This document shows positions 32,606-42,310 of a DNA stretch of 64,000 nucleotides, one piece after another. Source of the stretch: Hedera helix (taxonomy: Eukaryota; Streptophyta; Magnoliopsida; Apiales; Araliaceae); NCBI GenBank assembly GCA_947179155.2, contig OX359273.1, forward strand, positions 10,417,001 through 10,481,000, given 5' to 3'. The notes under the pieces are model-generated. The model saw only the letters and a list, made by a program, of their open reading frames with translations. It searched no databases and was not told the origin of the DNA. The position numbers were made by a program, and so were the translations under genes. Position 1 is the first letter of the stretch, and each line of letters opens with the position of its first letter.

Positions 32606-34249
32606 ATGTCATCCCTGGACGTGGTTCGCGTGGACCATCGCGCCCCCTCAGGGATTATCGGCCTGTTTCTTTCGTGGCTGAATAGTTTGCTACCCTCCGA
32701 CCGAATCATTGCAGATGGTCTTCTGGGACACTCCTTTTCTCTTTTATCATTCCAGGTACCGCCGGGCTTTGTAGACGGCATTCTTAGTTGCTGGGTCCCG
32801 GACAGACACGTTTTCAGGTTTGGGATGGAGTATCTGACCCCCACACTTGAGGAGTATGCTCGCTTCACCGGCTTATCCGTGGATGGTCCCTGTGCACGGG
32901 TTACCTCTGGCCATATGCGCCGCCAGTTCCTGACTTTCACAGGCTTGCGGAGGACAACCCTGCTATCCGTGACCTCCTCGAGCCACCTTATTCCTCTATC
33001 CTTCCTGGTTGACAGATTTAGCTCGGTGGATAGCTTCTCTCGGTTTTCCAGTGATTTTTCAGTATCTGAGGAGCGCTGGGGCGCTTTGAGAGTGGATGTT
33101 TTGATGGCCTGTGTCATATCAGCTCTGTACATGCCCGCAGGGGACGACCTCATGGATATGCGGGTTATCGTAGCGGTGCAGGCTCTCCAGGAGGATCATA
33201 CTATCCTTCCCATGATACTTGCCGAGACTTACCTATCTGCCTCGTATTGCCATTCCTTTTCTGGTCGCACATTCAGGGGAAGCTCCATTTTGTTGTATGT
33301 ATGGTTCATGAGCCATCTCAGACCTATCGGACAGTTTCGTCGACATGGGTTTTGTTTCAGCCACAGCTTGGCAATGCAGTTCTCATTCCGTCCCCGGCGA
33401 TGCACGGATACAGCTTCCTGGAGGGAGTTCTTATCGGCCATTGAGGAGCCTTTCCATCTTCTGATCTATTCGGGCTATTGCTCCTTCCAGAGTTTTTTGA
33501 CTCATGTGCCACCTTTCGATTTCCTCCCTCTTCTTGGCTTGAGAGGGGTGACGACTTATCATCCCTTAGCTGTCATGGGGCAGTTTGACCAGATGCAGGA
33601 TCTCCATCTCTTTGCGGGAGCAGCTGATTACCGATTTCTCATATCGCCTCAGACGGAGAGGGAGCTGCTGAGGGTATACGATCTTTGGTCACACAGGGTC
33701 TTGGCCGAGTTTGGGGATAGTCATCCCGGTCAGACACCCGATTATCTGTTATGGTTACAAGGAGATTCTGAGATTGCCGACCTTGATCCGATTGGGGTAT
33801 TGGGTGGTTCTCGAGGACTTTTCCCTGATGAGACCAGTTCAGATGCGGTCATTCCTACGGAGCTTTCAGGATTAGCGCCCAGGTCTGGGGCTGAGGAGGT
33901 TTCTGCTTCGGTACATGTCCCTGCCTTTGATCGGGCGGACCGGACCCAGAGATTAATGATTGAGGGTACCCGGCTCCGGTCTGCCTTGAGTGCCACCGAG
34001 ATTGAGAGGGATACCGCGCACGCGGAGCGGGATGCTGCCGTACTAGCTTGTGATGCCGCCCTCTCTGCCAGAGATAGTATTATCGAGCAGGTCCGAATTG
34101 TCATGGAGGGCCATTCTGCGACTATAACCCGTGCTGCTGCTCTTTTGACTCGGATTGACATGATGGGACAGCAGATTGCGGATGAGCCGGAGGTTTATGA
34201 TGCCTCGACTATTCTGTCTATCCTGCTCCAGCTGGTCTCCGACCTGTAG
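32606..34249 (+). CDS. DUF7745-like protein, 547 aa, antisense in the retrotransposon
   Basis: Intact frame from ATG to TAG. I recognise the plan of the plant DUF7745 family: FRFGMEYLTPTLEEYARFTGL at about 70-90 (here shown as EYLTPTLEEYARFTGL), VLMACVISALYMP at 165-177, LPMILAETYLSASY at 201-214, SSILLYVWFMSHL at 226-238, and FLPLLGLRGVTTYHPLAV at 306-323 followed by GQFDQMQ. Residues about 435-525 are rich in Ala, Arg, Glu and form a probable coiled coil (IERDTAHAERDAAV). Members of this family occur widely in plant genomes, often in repeats; no biochemical role is known to me. It lies 207 bp after the PMD gene on the same strand, suggesting a linked antisense cassette. No stop or frameshift is seen, unlike its neighbour. 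GC-rich compared with the window. Confidence 0.8.
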   Translation: MSSLDVVRVDHRAPSGIIGLFLSWLNSLLPSDRIIADGLLGHSFSLLSFQVPPGFVDGILSCWVPDRHVFRFGMEYLTPTLEEYARFTGLSVDGPCARVTSGHMRRQFLTFTGLRRTTLLSVTSSSHLIPLSFLVDRFSSVDSFSRFSSDFSVSEERWGALRVDVLMACVISALYMPAGDDLMDMRVIVAVQALQEDHTILPMILAETYLSASYCHSFSGRTFRGSSILLYVWFMSHLRPIGQFRRHGFCFSHSLAMQFSFRPRRCTDTASWREFLSAIEEPFHLLIYSGYCSFQSFLTHVPPFDFLPLLGLRGVTTYHPLAVMGQFDQMQDLHLFAGAADYRFLISPQTERELLRVYDLWSHRVLAEFGDSHPGQTPDYLLWLQGDSEIADLDPIGVLGGSRGLFPDETSSDAVIPTELSGLAPRSGAEEVSASVHVPAFDRADRTQRLMIEGTRLRSALSATEIERDTAHAERDAAVLACDAALSARDSIIEQVRIVMEGHSATITRAAALLTRIDMMGQQIADEPEVYDASTILSILLQLVSDL

Positions 34250-34734
34250 ATGGTTTTGTTCCCTGCACAGACTATGTCAGACCCGTCACTTTTATTTAGA
34301 AGACAGACTTGTAATCAAAATGTTTTGTATATATAGAAAAATATTTATGATTTTAGTCATTTCCCTTTTTTGATGCATCGTCGCCCTTCATTTGATCCTC
34401 ATTTTATCCAGCCGATCATGATTTCGATATATTGCCTTACTTCTTTCCTCAAGTCTTGATTGGAACTCCACAGATATTGCCGCGTGCTCCCTTTTGATTT
34501 CATCGAAGCGAGTCTCGGACTTTGGGCTAATTATATGGCTAGGTTTGGGTAAGATTTGGAATGTATTTGTCAAAGTAGGGTTTCGGGGTTTTTCTGGAAA
34601 TGGGTTTGGTATAGGGACAAGGTTTATTATTTTGTATAGAACGGACCGCGCCATGATGGCTGCCTACGTACTCCCACAAGGTCAGGAGATCAGGTCCTAC
34701 GTAGTTCGAGTTACAAGGGAGATAGAAAGGGAAA
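34250..34734. other. Non-coding spacer between the converging antisense gene and pol
   Basis: No supported gene on either strand. The DUF7745-like gene (plus) and integrase (minus) end facing each other here, so this interval must hold the 3' end signals of the antisense transcript. T/A-rich parts at 34310-34370 include TATATAGAAAAATA. Confidence 0.5.
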
Positions 34735-34756
34735 TTTTTTTTTTTTTTTTTTTTTT
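34735..34756 (-). repeat. 22-nt poly(A) tract at the pol stop codon
   Basis: On the coding strand the integrase stop TAA runs straight into an A22 run (T22 on the plus strand, 34735-34756). No other homopolymer of this length lies in the element's internal coding part. See finding. Confidence 0.9.
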
Positions 34757-35693
34757 AAGCGTATAACCGTTTCACAGAGTCAGCATTCAGGGGCTGCGGA
34801 AATACCTCGCCATCCATTTCTTGTAGGACAAGGGCCCCTCCAGATAGGACTTTCTTGATCACAAAGGGTCCTTCCCAACTTGGAGCGAATTTCCCTTTGG
34901 CCTCGTCTTGACAGGGCATGACCCTCTTTAACACTAAATCATTTTCCTTGAACTTTCGGGACCGTATCTTTTTGTCGTACGATCGAGAGATGCGTTGCTG
35001 ATACAACTGACCGTGTAATATAGCCGCCACCCTTCTTTCATCTATTAAGGCTAACTGGTCGTATCGACTTTGTATCCAATCCTCCTCGTCAATCCGAGCA
35101 TCAAGCAAAATTCGGAGGGATGCCATCTCCATCTCTACTGGCAAAACGGCCTCCATCCCATATACCAAGGCGTAAGGGGTTGCCCCTGTAGACGTACGAA
35201 CTGATGTCCGATATGCAAACAGTGTGAGGGGTAGCAAGTCTGGCCATCCCCGATGATTGGCAGACATTCTCGCCATAATTCTCTTTATATTCTTATTCGC
35301 CGCCTCCATGGCCCCATTCATTTTGGGCCTGTAAATGACAGAATTGAGATGCTTGATCTTGAATTGGGCGCACAACTCTTTCATAAGGGCATTGTTCAGA
35401 TTCTTGGCATTGTCGGACACCAAGATTTCAGGCTGTCCGTACCGGCAAATGACATTGTTCCTGATGAAACTGACTATAACTTCCTGTGTTACTTTGGGGA
35501 AAGAAGCTGCCTCCACCCATTTAGTGAAATAGTCAATCATGACAAAAATGAACCGGTGGCCGTTGCTCGCTTTGGGCTCCACGGGCCCGATAACATCCAT
35601 ACCCCACATGGAGAAAGGCCAAGGGGAAGTCATACAATGCAGTTCATTAGGAGGCGCATGCATCACATTACCGTGTGCTTGGCATTGGAAACA
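34755..35693 (-). pseudogene. pol: integrase catalytic core and C-terminus (separated from RT by a TGA)
   Basis: In the same frame as the RT segment, after TGA at 35694-35696. The first codons give CFQCQ, the second Cys pair of the HHCC zinc-binding domain. Counting from GTG at 35666 (303 residues), the catalytic triad is D24 (GMDVIG), D85 (VSDNAKN) and E121 (NGAMEAANK), with exactly 35 residues between the last two. A typical Gypsy C-terminal region follows (DLVLKRV, FAPSWEGPFVI, LNADSVKRLY). Integrase would insert the cDNA into host DNA. The nonsense codon separates the core from gag-pol, so this copy would need readthrough or a helper. Stop codon is followed by poly(A). Confidence 0.9.
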
Positions 35694-38229
35694 TCACTTG
35701 ACATGATCGTCACAGTCAGCCTTAAGTGATAGCCAGTAATGCCCGGTTCTCAGAATTTTCTTGGCCAACATTGGTCCACTCATATGCGGCCCACATACTC
35801 CACCGTGCACTTCGCCCATGATTTTCTGTGCTTGAGTCTCGTCCACACATCGCAATAATCCCAAGACTACATCCCTCTTATACAGGGAGTCTCCGCTTAA
35901 ATAGAATTTCATCGCCATCTTCTGGATTCTCTGCCTTTCCGTTCGGTTCGCCTGGTCGGGGAATGATCTATCCCTCAAGTATTTCTGAATGTCATGATAC
36001 CAGGGCTGATTTGGTTGAGCCACATCTTCTGACAACTCCGATATGTATTCTTCGTAAGCGGGGGCACTTTGTATTGTTATTTCAATCTGTGGGGTGGCTT
36101 TGCCTTTGAGTACGTGGACTAACGAAGCCAGGGTAGCCAATGCATCGGCGAAGTCATTCCGCCCCCGGGGAATGTGTCGAAAAGCTATATCTTCAAATTC
36201 TTGCATCAATCGGACTACACACCGGTGGTACGGGAGTAACCGAAGCTCCTTAGTGCCATACTCCCCAGTCGCCTGTCTAATTACCAATTCTGAATCTCCG
36301 AACACGGCTAATCTTTTCACTCCCATATTGCGGGCGAATCTCAGTCCCAATATACATCCTTCGTATTCAGCCGTATTGTTCGAGTTACTGAACTTTAATT
36401 TGGTGAGAACCGGGTATTGCTCGCCCGTAATGGAGATTAGGACCGCTCCAGCTCCAGCCCCTTCAGCATTCATGGCACCGTCAAAATACATTTTCCAAAA
36501 CTGCCCTTCGTCATCACACCTCGCCTGTTGGACCCACAGTATGTCTTCACCCGGTACGAAAGTTTCTAAAGGCTCCATCCCCCCTGTCGGCATCTCTGAT
36601 AATTGATCTGCAATTCCCTGCCCCTTCATGGCTTTCTGGGTAACGTACAGGATGTCGAATTGCTGGAGGATTAACTGCCACCTTGACAATCGACAATTCA
36701 GCATCGGTCTCTCAAATATATACTTCAAGGGGTCGATCCGCGAGATCAAAAAGGTAGTGTGTCCATGGAGGTAATGCTGTAACCTCATAGCAGCCCAGGC
36801 CAAGGCGCAACATGTTCTCTCGATCGGCGTGTAATTCTGTTCATAGCTGCTGAATCTCTTGCTGAGGTAATAAATGGCATGCTCCTTACCGGATTCACTC
36901 TTCTGCCCCAGCATACAACCCATCGCCATATCATTCACGGATATATACAGGAAAAGGGGAATCCCGTCCTTTGGCGGTACCAGCACTGGCGCTTCTGTTA
37001 ATTGTTTCTTAATAGTCTGAAAGGCCTCTTGGCATTGACTGTTCCACTTCCGGGAGGCATCTTTCCTTAACAGTTTGAAGATTGGTTCGCAGGTGGTGGT
37101 CAGATGGGATATGAACCGACTGATGAAATTTATCCTCCCCAAAAATCCCCTTATCTCTTTCTCTGTACGGGGAGCTGGCATATCCACAATAGCCCTGATC
37201 TTAGCCGGATCCAGTTCGATACCTCGATTGCTCACCAAGAATCCAAGGAGCCTACCTGACTGAACCCCGAAGGCACATTTGGCTGGATTGAGCTTCAAAT
37301 TATACTTCCTGAGCCGCTCAAATAGCTTCTTAAGGTGAGTCACATGGTCAGATTCCGCCTTCGATTTCACAATGATGTCATCCACGTAAACCTCTATCTC
37401 CTTGTGCATCATGTCATGAAATAGGGCCATCATGGCCCTCTGATAAGTGGCTCCTGCATTTGTGAGGCCGAAAGCAAGTCGTCTATAACAAAACGTGCCC
37501 CAGGGGGTGATGAAGGCAGTCTTTTCTCGATCCTCTTCCGCCACCATTATCTGGTGATACCCCGCGAAACAATCGACAAATGAATACATTTCATACTGAG
37601 CTGTGTTGTCCACCAAGATGTGTATGAAAGGCACTGGGAAGTTATCCTTGAGACTGACCTTGTTCAGATCCCTGTAATCCACGCACACTCTCACCTTTCC
37701 TCCAGGTTTTGCCACGGGGACTATATTGGAAAGCCATTCTGGGTAAGTAGACACCATGATGATCCCAGCCTTGAATTGCTTGACTATCTCTTCTTTCACC
37801 TTTAAGCTCCACTCTGGCTTTAACTTTCTCAACTTCTGCTTAACTGGCCTGAAACCCTCCTTGATAGGCAATCGATGTACCACAATATCCGTGGACAAAC
37901 CGACCATGTCCTCGTGTGACCAAGCAAACACATCCTCATATCGGCTCAAAAGTTCAGCTATCTCTGCTTTCTGGTCTGGAGTCAAGTCTGCCCCAATTTT
38001 TAGCTCTTTGGGGTTTTCAAGGATTCCTATGTTGATGGTGATGGTTTGGTCTAGGTTGGGTTTGGGTTTATCCTCGACCCACTCTTTGATCTCGTCGGAA
38101 GCGTCGTCATCATCTGCTTCGTCCTGCTCAATTCCCATCAAATCGAAATCCAGTTCTATATCAAAATCATAATCGTCTTTCAAATTTGGAAAATCGTTTG
38201 TTAGGCTAGAATGACTCAAATCGGTACAC
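35694..38229 (-). CDS. pol: reverse transcriptase, RNase H, archaeal-type RNase H, integrase zinc-finger start
   Basis: Counting from TTG at 38243 (849 residues; true entry is probably by splicing at 38229): acidic linker 20-60; RT about 125-345 with VPVAKPGGKVRVCVDYRDLN, FVDCFAGYHQI (D224) and YVDD at 286-289; first RNase H 428-515, apparently without the usual catalytic acids (LYISVND), as is common in Tat; second RNase H 583-705 with D588 (YFDGA), E626 (NTAEYEG), D650 (FGDSEL), D700 (DFADALA); integrase HHCC start at 813-849 (HGGVCGPH, then C844). Ends at TGA 35694-35696 in the middle of the zinc-binding domain. The duplicated RNase H identifies the Tat lineage. No ATG start; expression as gag-pol through the intron upstream fits. 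Confidence 0.93.
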
Positions 38230-38403
38230 CTGACATGAAACAAAAATATTTGTCATATATATAAACATTAGGTACATGACTTCCTTTTCAATAATCATGA
38301 CAAAAGTATGAAATAGACGTGCAGATACATAAACAAAAACACCGTCTTAAAAAACCCCTTGATCCCCCTACTGGACAAGATTCCCGGACACTCCTGCATT
38401 TAC
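38230..38403 (-). other. Predicted 174-nt intron between protease and RT
   Basis: On the minus strand: donor AAAGG|GTAAATG at 38403, acceptor TTTTTGTTTCATGTCAG ending at 38230, with a CTAAT branch-like motif about 40 nt before it. Exon 1 leaves two bases of a codon and exon 2 supplies one, so removal joins the gag-pro and RT frames. Unspliced RNA meets TAA at 38402-38400, giving gag-pro only. An intron at this place is known for Ogre elements. Confidence 0.75.
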
Positions 38404-41400
38404 CCTTTTCTGGATATTACTGGCTGTATGGTCCAATTCCTGGGGATCACTTCGGTTTTATAGCTAGTTATGGAGGGGATCTCTGTATCTGGCACCTCCT
38501 CTATGATTGCGGCAACTTGGCTTTGGCTTTCATTTTTACTTTCCTCGGGCACTTCTAGCCCGGCCCAATTTATAAATGGCATGATCTGCTTGCCTTCCGT
38601 TATCTTCTCTTTTCCCTTTTCACTGGGGCCTGACTGCCCCGGGAGATGGCACTTTTTCTCGAACTGCTCCATAATTTCCTGTAAGAAATCCGACTGCTGG
38701 GCCACTCCCTTTACTGGGGGAACCTCCATCTTACCCACTGCTTCAGGTGTGGGCCTGATTACCCTCGGGGAGTGTTCACTATTGGCTCTCGGTATCGGAA
38801 CTCCGGTTATCCGCATGGGAATTTTCTTATATGAGTTCTTCGGCCTTATGCCTCCTTGATATCCTAACCCCGCCTTGCCTGACTGCACTGGTACCCGGAT
38901 GGGCTCTGTGATTTCTTGGCTGTGCTTGCCCAGCCCTTGCCCCGGCTGGAAGTTCATTGCCATCATTTCCCGGGCAACGAAGGTGAGCTCGGGGGACATC
39001 TTAAGTTTTAACTCCGGGGCTCCCAACTGCTTGTACTGCGGGGTGCTGATTTCAAACGCCTGATAGCTTATCGGTTCGGCCGACTCGTCCACATGGATCA
39101 CCGGCATGCCCTTTACAGAGGGAACAGGGTAGTCAGATTCTGCCGCAATTGTGACCAAGTGCCCCTCAATGATAAACTTTACTTGTTGATGCAGGGTGGA
39201 GGGGACTGCCCCGGCCATATGAATCCAGGGTCTCCCCAGTAGCATGTTATAACTGGTCGTGATATCTAGCACTTGGAAGGAAATATCAAAAGTGTAAGGC
39301 CCGATCTCCACCGGCAGCTCAATCTCTCCCACCGTGTCCTTTTTAGATCCGTCGAATGCCCTCACCACCACCTGGCTGGCCCGCAGGCGCTTAGGGCTGA
39401 TTTTCATCTTCTCCAGAGTACTATACGGGCAAATATTCAGGGCTGACCCACCATCAATCAAGACCCCATTCATCACATATCCGGAGGAGATGACCGCAAT
39501 GTGTAACGGCCTCCGGTGCCCCCTTCCTTCTTCAGGGATGTCGTCGTCGGTAAATGATATTACGTTGCTGTCTAACAGGTGGCCCACCAAGAGGCTGAAT
39601 CTTTCTGTACTAATTGATTTGGGGACATGCGCCTCTTCTAGGACTTTGCTCAATGCCTGATGATGATCATTTGATGCCAACGCAAGATCCAAGATTGATG
39701 TCAGGGGCGGCTGTACCTCCAGTGTTTTAACCACACTTGTCTTGCCGTGATTCATTTTCTCCCAAAACTCCAACGCTTTTTTCTCCGATATTTTCCCGTT
39801 TTCCCTTCTCGTTTTTTCAAAAACCCGCCTTGGTAAATACAATGGATTTCCCTTAGAGCTGACCGATGCACAACTGGCCTCTTCCACGGTCTTCCCCCCG
39901 TAATTCCACGGAACAGTCTTCAGATTGGTGATTGGCAATTGTGACCTAGCTGTTACAACAAGGGGTCTTGGGGCCGACAACCGGATAGGATCTTTCTTGG
40001 TCCCTTGAATTATTTCAACCGACTTGATAGGCTCCTTCTGCGCATCCTCCTGGGCAGTGGTAATGGCAATTTCTCCCTCTATCCTCCTTATGTATCTCAA
40101 TCTTAAGGGACCCTCCTCCCCACTAGTTTCCACTGCATTCACGCCTCCCCCATTGTGCTCGGGAAGAGGGTTGGCTTTTACGTTTGGGGGTTCTGGTTGT
40201 TCCACCACAATCTCTCCACTGTCAATCATGTTTTGGATTTTATGTTTCAGTGACCAGCATTCTTGAGTGTCGTGCCCTGGGGAAGCCGAGTGGTAGGCGC
40301 ATCTCTTGCTAGGGTTATATCTCTTGCTTTTCGGGTCTGATGGAGGCAATAGCTCGGTAATCTTTTTCTGGCCCACCAACAGGGCTAGTATATGTTCCAA
40401 TGAATCCCCCAATGGGGTGAACTCCCTTTCTGGTGGTTTTTCGAACTTCCTGTGCCCCTCATATCTTTGATTGTTGAAATTTGACGGACGCGGGGCCTCA
40501 TTTCTTTGCATGCGGACCGGAGGGCTGGTCATTATTTTCCCAGATAGTCCTTGCAGTATCAGGGACACATCCTCTTCCTTTTTCTTCTGGGGTTTCCGGG
40601 AAGAACTGCCATAGTTTCCACTCTGGATTTGTTCCGCCACAGCCTCGAGAGCAGTGAAGTCTCGAATTTTCCCCGATTTTAAACCCATCTCGGCCATTTC
40701 CCCATGCTTGATCATTTCTGCAAAAGGCTTTCCTATTCCCGCCATTACTCTTTCATAATAGGGAGCCTCCTGGATATCAATGAAAGTCATAACCATTTCT
40801 GCCTCACTCATGGGTGGGTTCACTTGGGCTGCCATCCTCCTCCACCGTTGAGCATAGTCTCTGAAGGATTCACTGGTCTGTTTTCTGATTTTGGTCATCT
40901 GGTATCGATCCGGGGCCATCTGGGACTGAAAGCTGTATTGGGTTAGGAAAGTATGGGCCAGCTCCTCCCAATTGTGAATCTTAGCATTGTCCAATCTCGC
41001 ATACCACGTTCTAGCCTCCCCTGTCAGGCTTTTCTGGAACAGTTGCATTCTCAGTGATTCGTCCTCAGCATATCCCCCCAGCTCTCCGATGTATACTTTC
41101 AAATGGGTGTAAGGATCCCCTGACCCGTTATACTTTTCAAATTCGGGGAGTTTGAACTTTTCTGGATATCTTGTTCCCGGAAAGATGCACAAATCGGAGT
41201 AGTTAACACTGCCATATGACCCGATTCCCTTCATAGTTTTGATGGCCTCCTCCATCTGCTTTATTTTCTTGCTGACAGTGCTGGCAACCTCATCCTCTGG
41301 AATGATAATGATTTGTTTTGCCGGTTCAACCTTTGGAGTTTCTGGGGTCAGTATGTTCTCTTGAGATGATGGCCCCGGCTGGTCCTCGAGTTGTGGCCCT

Positions 41401-41516
41401 GATTTTAGTTTGAAATGCTCTTTGAGCAACATAGTCAGCTCCGTCATTTGATTTCTCACAGCGTTGAACTCTTCCCGAGATACGGGAGCCAGGTTCGGAT
41501 TAGGGTTCTCAGCCAT
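38400..41516 (-). CDS. gag-protease polyprotein with G-patch
   Basis: Start chosen at the first ATG, 41516 (MAENPNPN); the frame is open 23 codons further to 41585 but without ATG. Numbering from 41585 (1061 residues): gag core about 135-305 (YPEKFKLPEFEKYNGSGDP, TWYARLDNAKIHNWEEL), a C-x2-H...H-x4-C zinc-like motif at 429-443 (CAYHSASPGHDTQEC, the Tat/Ogre style), aspartic protease about 695-805 with LIDGGSALNICP (D711; most retroelements have D-S/T-G, Ogre-type D-N/G-G) and MLLGRPWIH, then a G-patch at about 870-912 (MNFQPGQGLGKHSQEI, KAGLGYQGG). It forms particles and cleaves the polyprotein. The tail is Pro/Glu-rich and ends at TAA or, if spliced, continues into RT. No internal stop. A splice-acceptor-like TTTGTTTATTCGCAG lies just upstream of the ATG. 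Confidence 0.92.
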   Translation of the reverse strand: MAENPNPNLAPVSREEFNAVRNQMTELTMLLKEHFKLKSGPQLEDQPGPSSQENILTPETPKVEPAKQIIIIPEDEVASTVSKKIKQMEEAIKTMKGIGSYGSVNYSDLCIFPGTRYPEKFKLPEFEKYNGSGDPYTHLKVYIGELGGYAEDESLRMQLFQKSLTGEARTWYARLDNAKIHNWEELAHTFLTQYSFQSQMAPDRYQMTKIRKQTSESFRDYAQRWRRMAAQVNPPMSEAEMVMTFIDIQEAPYYERVMAGIGKPFAEMIKHGEMAEMGLKSGKIRDFTALEAVAEQIQSGNYGSSSRKPQKKKEEDVSLILQGLSGKIMTSPPVRMQRNEAPRPSNFNNQRYEGHRKFEKPPEREFTPLGDSLEHILALLVGQKKITELLPPSDPKSKRYNPSKRCAYHSASPGHDTQECWSLKHKIQNMIDSGEIVVEQPEPPNVKANPLPEHNGGGVNAVETSGEEGPLRLRYIRRIEGEIAITTAQEDAQKEPIKSVEIIQGTKKDPIRLSAPRPLVVTARSQLPITNLKTVPWNYGGKTVEEASCASVSSKGNPLYLPRRVFEKTRRENGKISEKKALEFWEKMNHGKTSVVKTLEVQPPLTSILDLALASNDHHQALSKVLEEAHVPKSISTERFSLLVGHLLDSNVISFTDDDIPEEGRGHRRPLHIAVISSGYVMNGVLIDGGSALNICPYSTLEKMKISPKRLRASQVVVRAFDGSKKDTVGEIELPVEIGPYTFDISFQVLDITTSYNMLLGRPWIHMAGAVPSTLHQQVKFIIEGHLVTIAAESDYPVPSVKGMPVIHVDESAEPISYQAFEISTPQYKQLGAPELKLKMSPELTFVAREMMAMNFQPGQGLGKHSQEITEPIRVPVQSGKAGLGYQGGIRPKNSYKKIPMRITGVPIPRANSEHSPRVIRPTPEAVGKMEVPPVKGVAQQSDFLQEIMEQFEKKCHLPGQSGPSEKGKEKITEGKQIMPFINWAGLEVPEESKNESQSQVAAIIEEVPDTEIPSITSYKTEVIPRNWTIQPVISRKG

Positions 41517-42290
41517 CTCGACTGCTAGTTCTCTGGCTTTCTTAGATCGGAGACGGGTTTGGGGAGCAATCCTGCGAATAAACAAACCAAGTTTAGTTCC
41601 GGGTCATGGTATTGGCAGATGCATGCTAAAGCAATTTATTTTTGTATTTTTGGGTTTTGTAATCTTTTTCTGCAAAACAGGGTCAGTGTCCTTTTTATTT
41701 TAACCAAGGTAATGACACAGTGCAATTCATGATGCTCTCCCAGCTGTCCCTGTAAAACAGAGGTTAGTATTTTATTTTGACAAAACGGGAGATACAAAAT
41801 GTTTGACTAAAGTATGACATTACGTGCGTGAAACGTAAAAGGGTATGAAGAGACTTCCCACGCGTTGGGTTTATCTGAGGCTGACCTACCCTAAGTTACT
41901 CTCGCGGGCTTTTCGGCATGAAGGTTCCCAGATCTTCGCAACATACTAGACGGGAATAAATCCGGTCTTTCAATTGGATTGGATCTGAGTGGATGTTTTT
42001 CCTGAGCCTCGCTGGGGAGCGCCCCTTTGAGTCCAGTAATCCACATCCGACGGGTTTGCCTCAGGAGGAGGAACTGCTCAACATACATTCATCATTTATT
42101 CATCGTTCCTCACCGTATGCATATGATGCCATTAACGTAAAACATTCGTAAAGCAATCACAAAACTCGCACATTCATTCATGCATGCACAAAAGGTAGAT
42201 TAATCGCAAGTAATGCACACACACACATTTTTTAGATTTTTAGAGGATAGAAAAACATCAAGATTTGAACGCGGCTTAAGCCCTCTAATA
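41517..42290 (-). other. 5' untranslated leader of the element
   Basis: From the PBS to gag there is about 770 nt without a convincing gene; Ogre's extra ORF1 is absent. TTTGTTTATTCGCAG (41587-41573 by reading) resembles an intron acceptor, so a leader intron is possible. A 65-codon frame at 41891-42088 has no recognisable features. Confidence 0.6.
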
Positions 42291-42308
42291 TCCCCAGCAG
42301 AGTCGCCA
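42291..42308 (-). other. Primer-binding site, tRNA-Arg type
   Basis: Minus strand TGGCGACTCTGCTGGGGA, two bases (GC) from the 5' LTR end. This is the PBS associated with Ogre/Tat retrotransposons and tRNA-Arg, and it fixes the 5' LTR as the right-hand one. Confidence 0.9.
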
Positions 42309-42310
42309 GC

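Noticed and set aside
32527..33153. 208-codon minus-strand frame opposite the DUF7745-like gene
   Set aside because: It is a shadow of the plus-strand frame; composition and lack of domain features do not support it.
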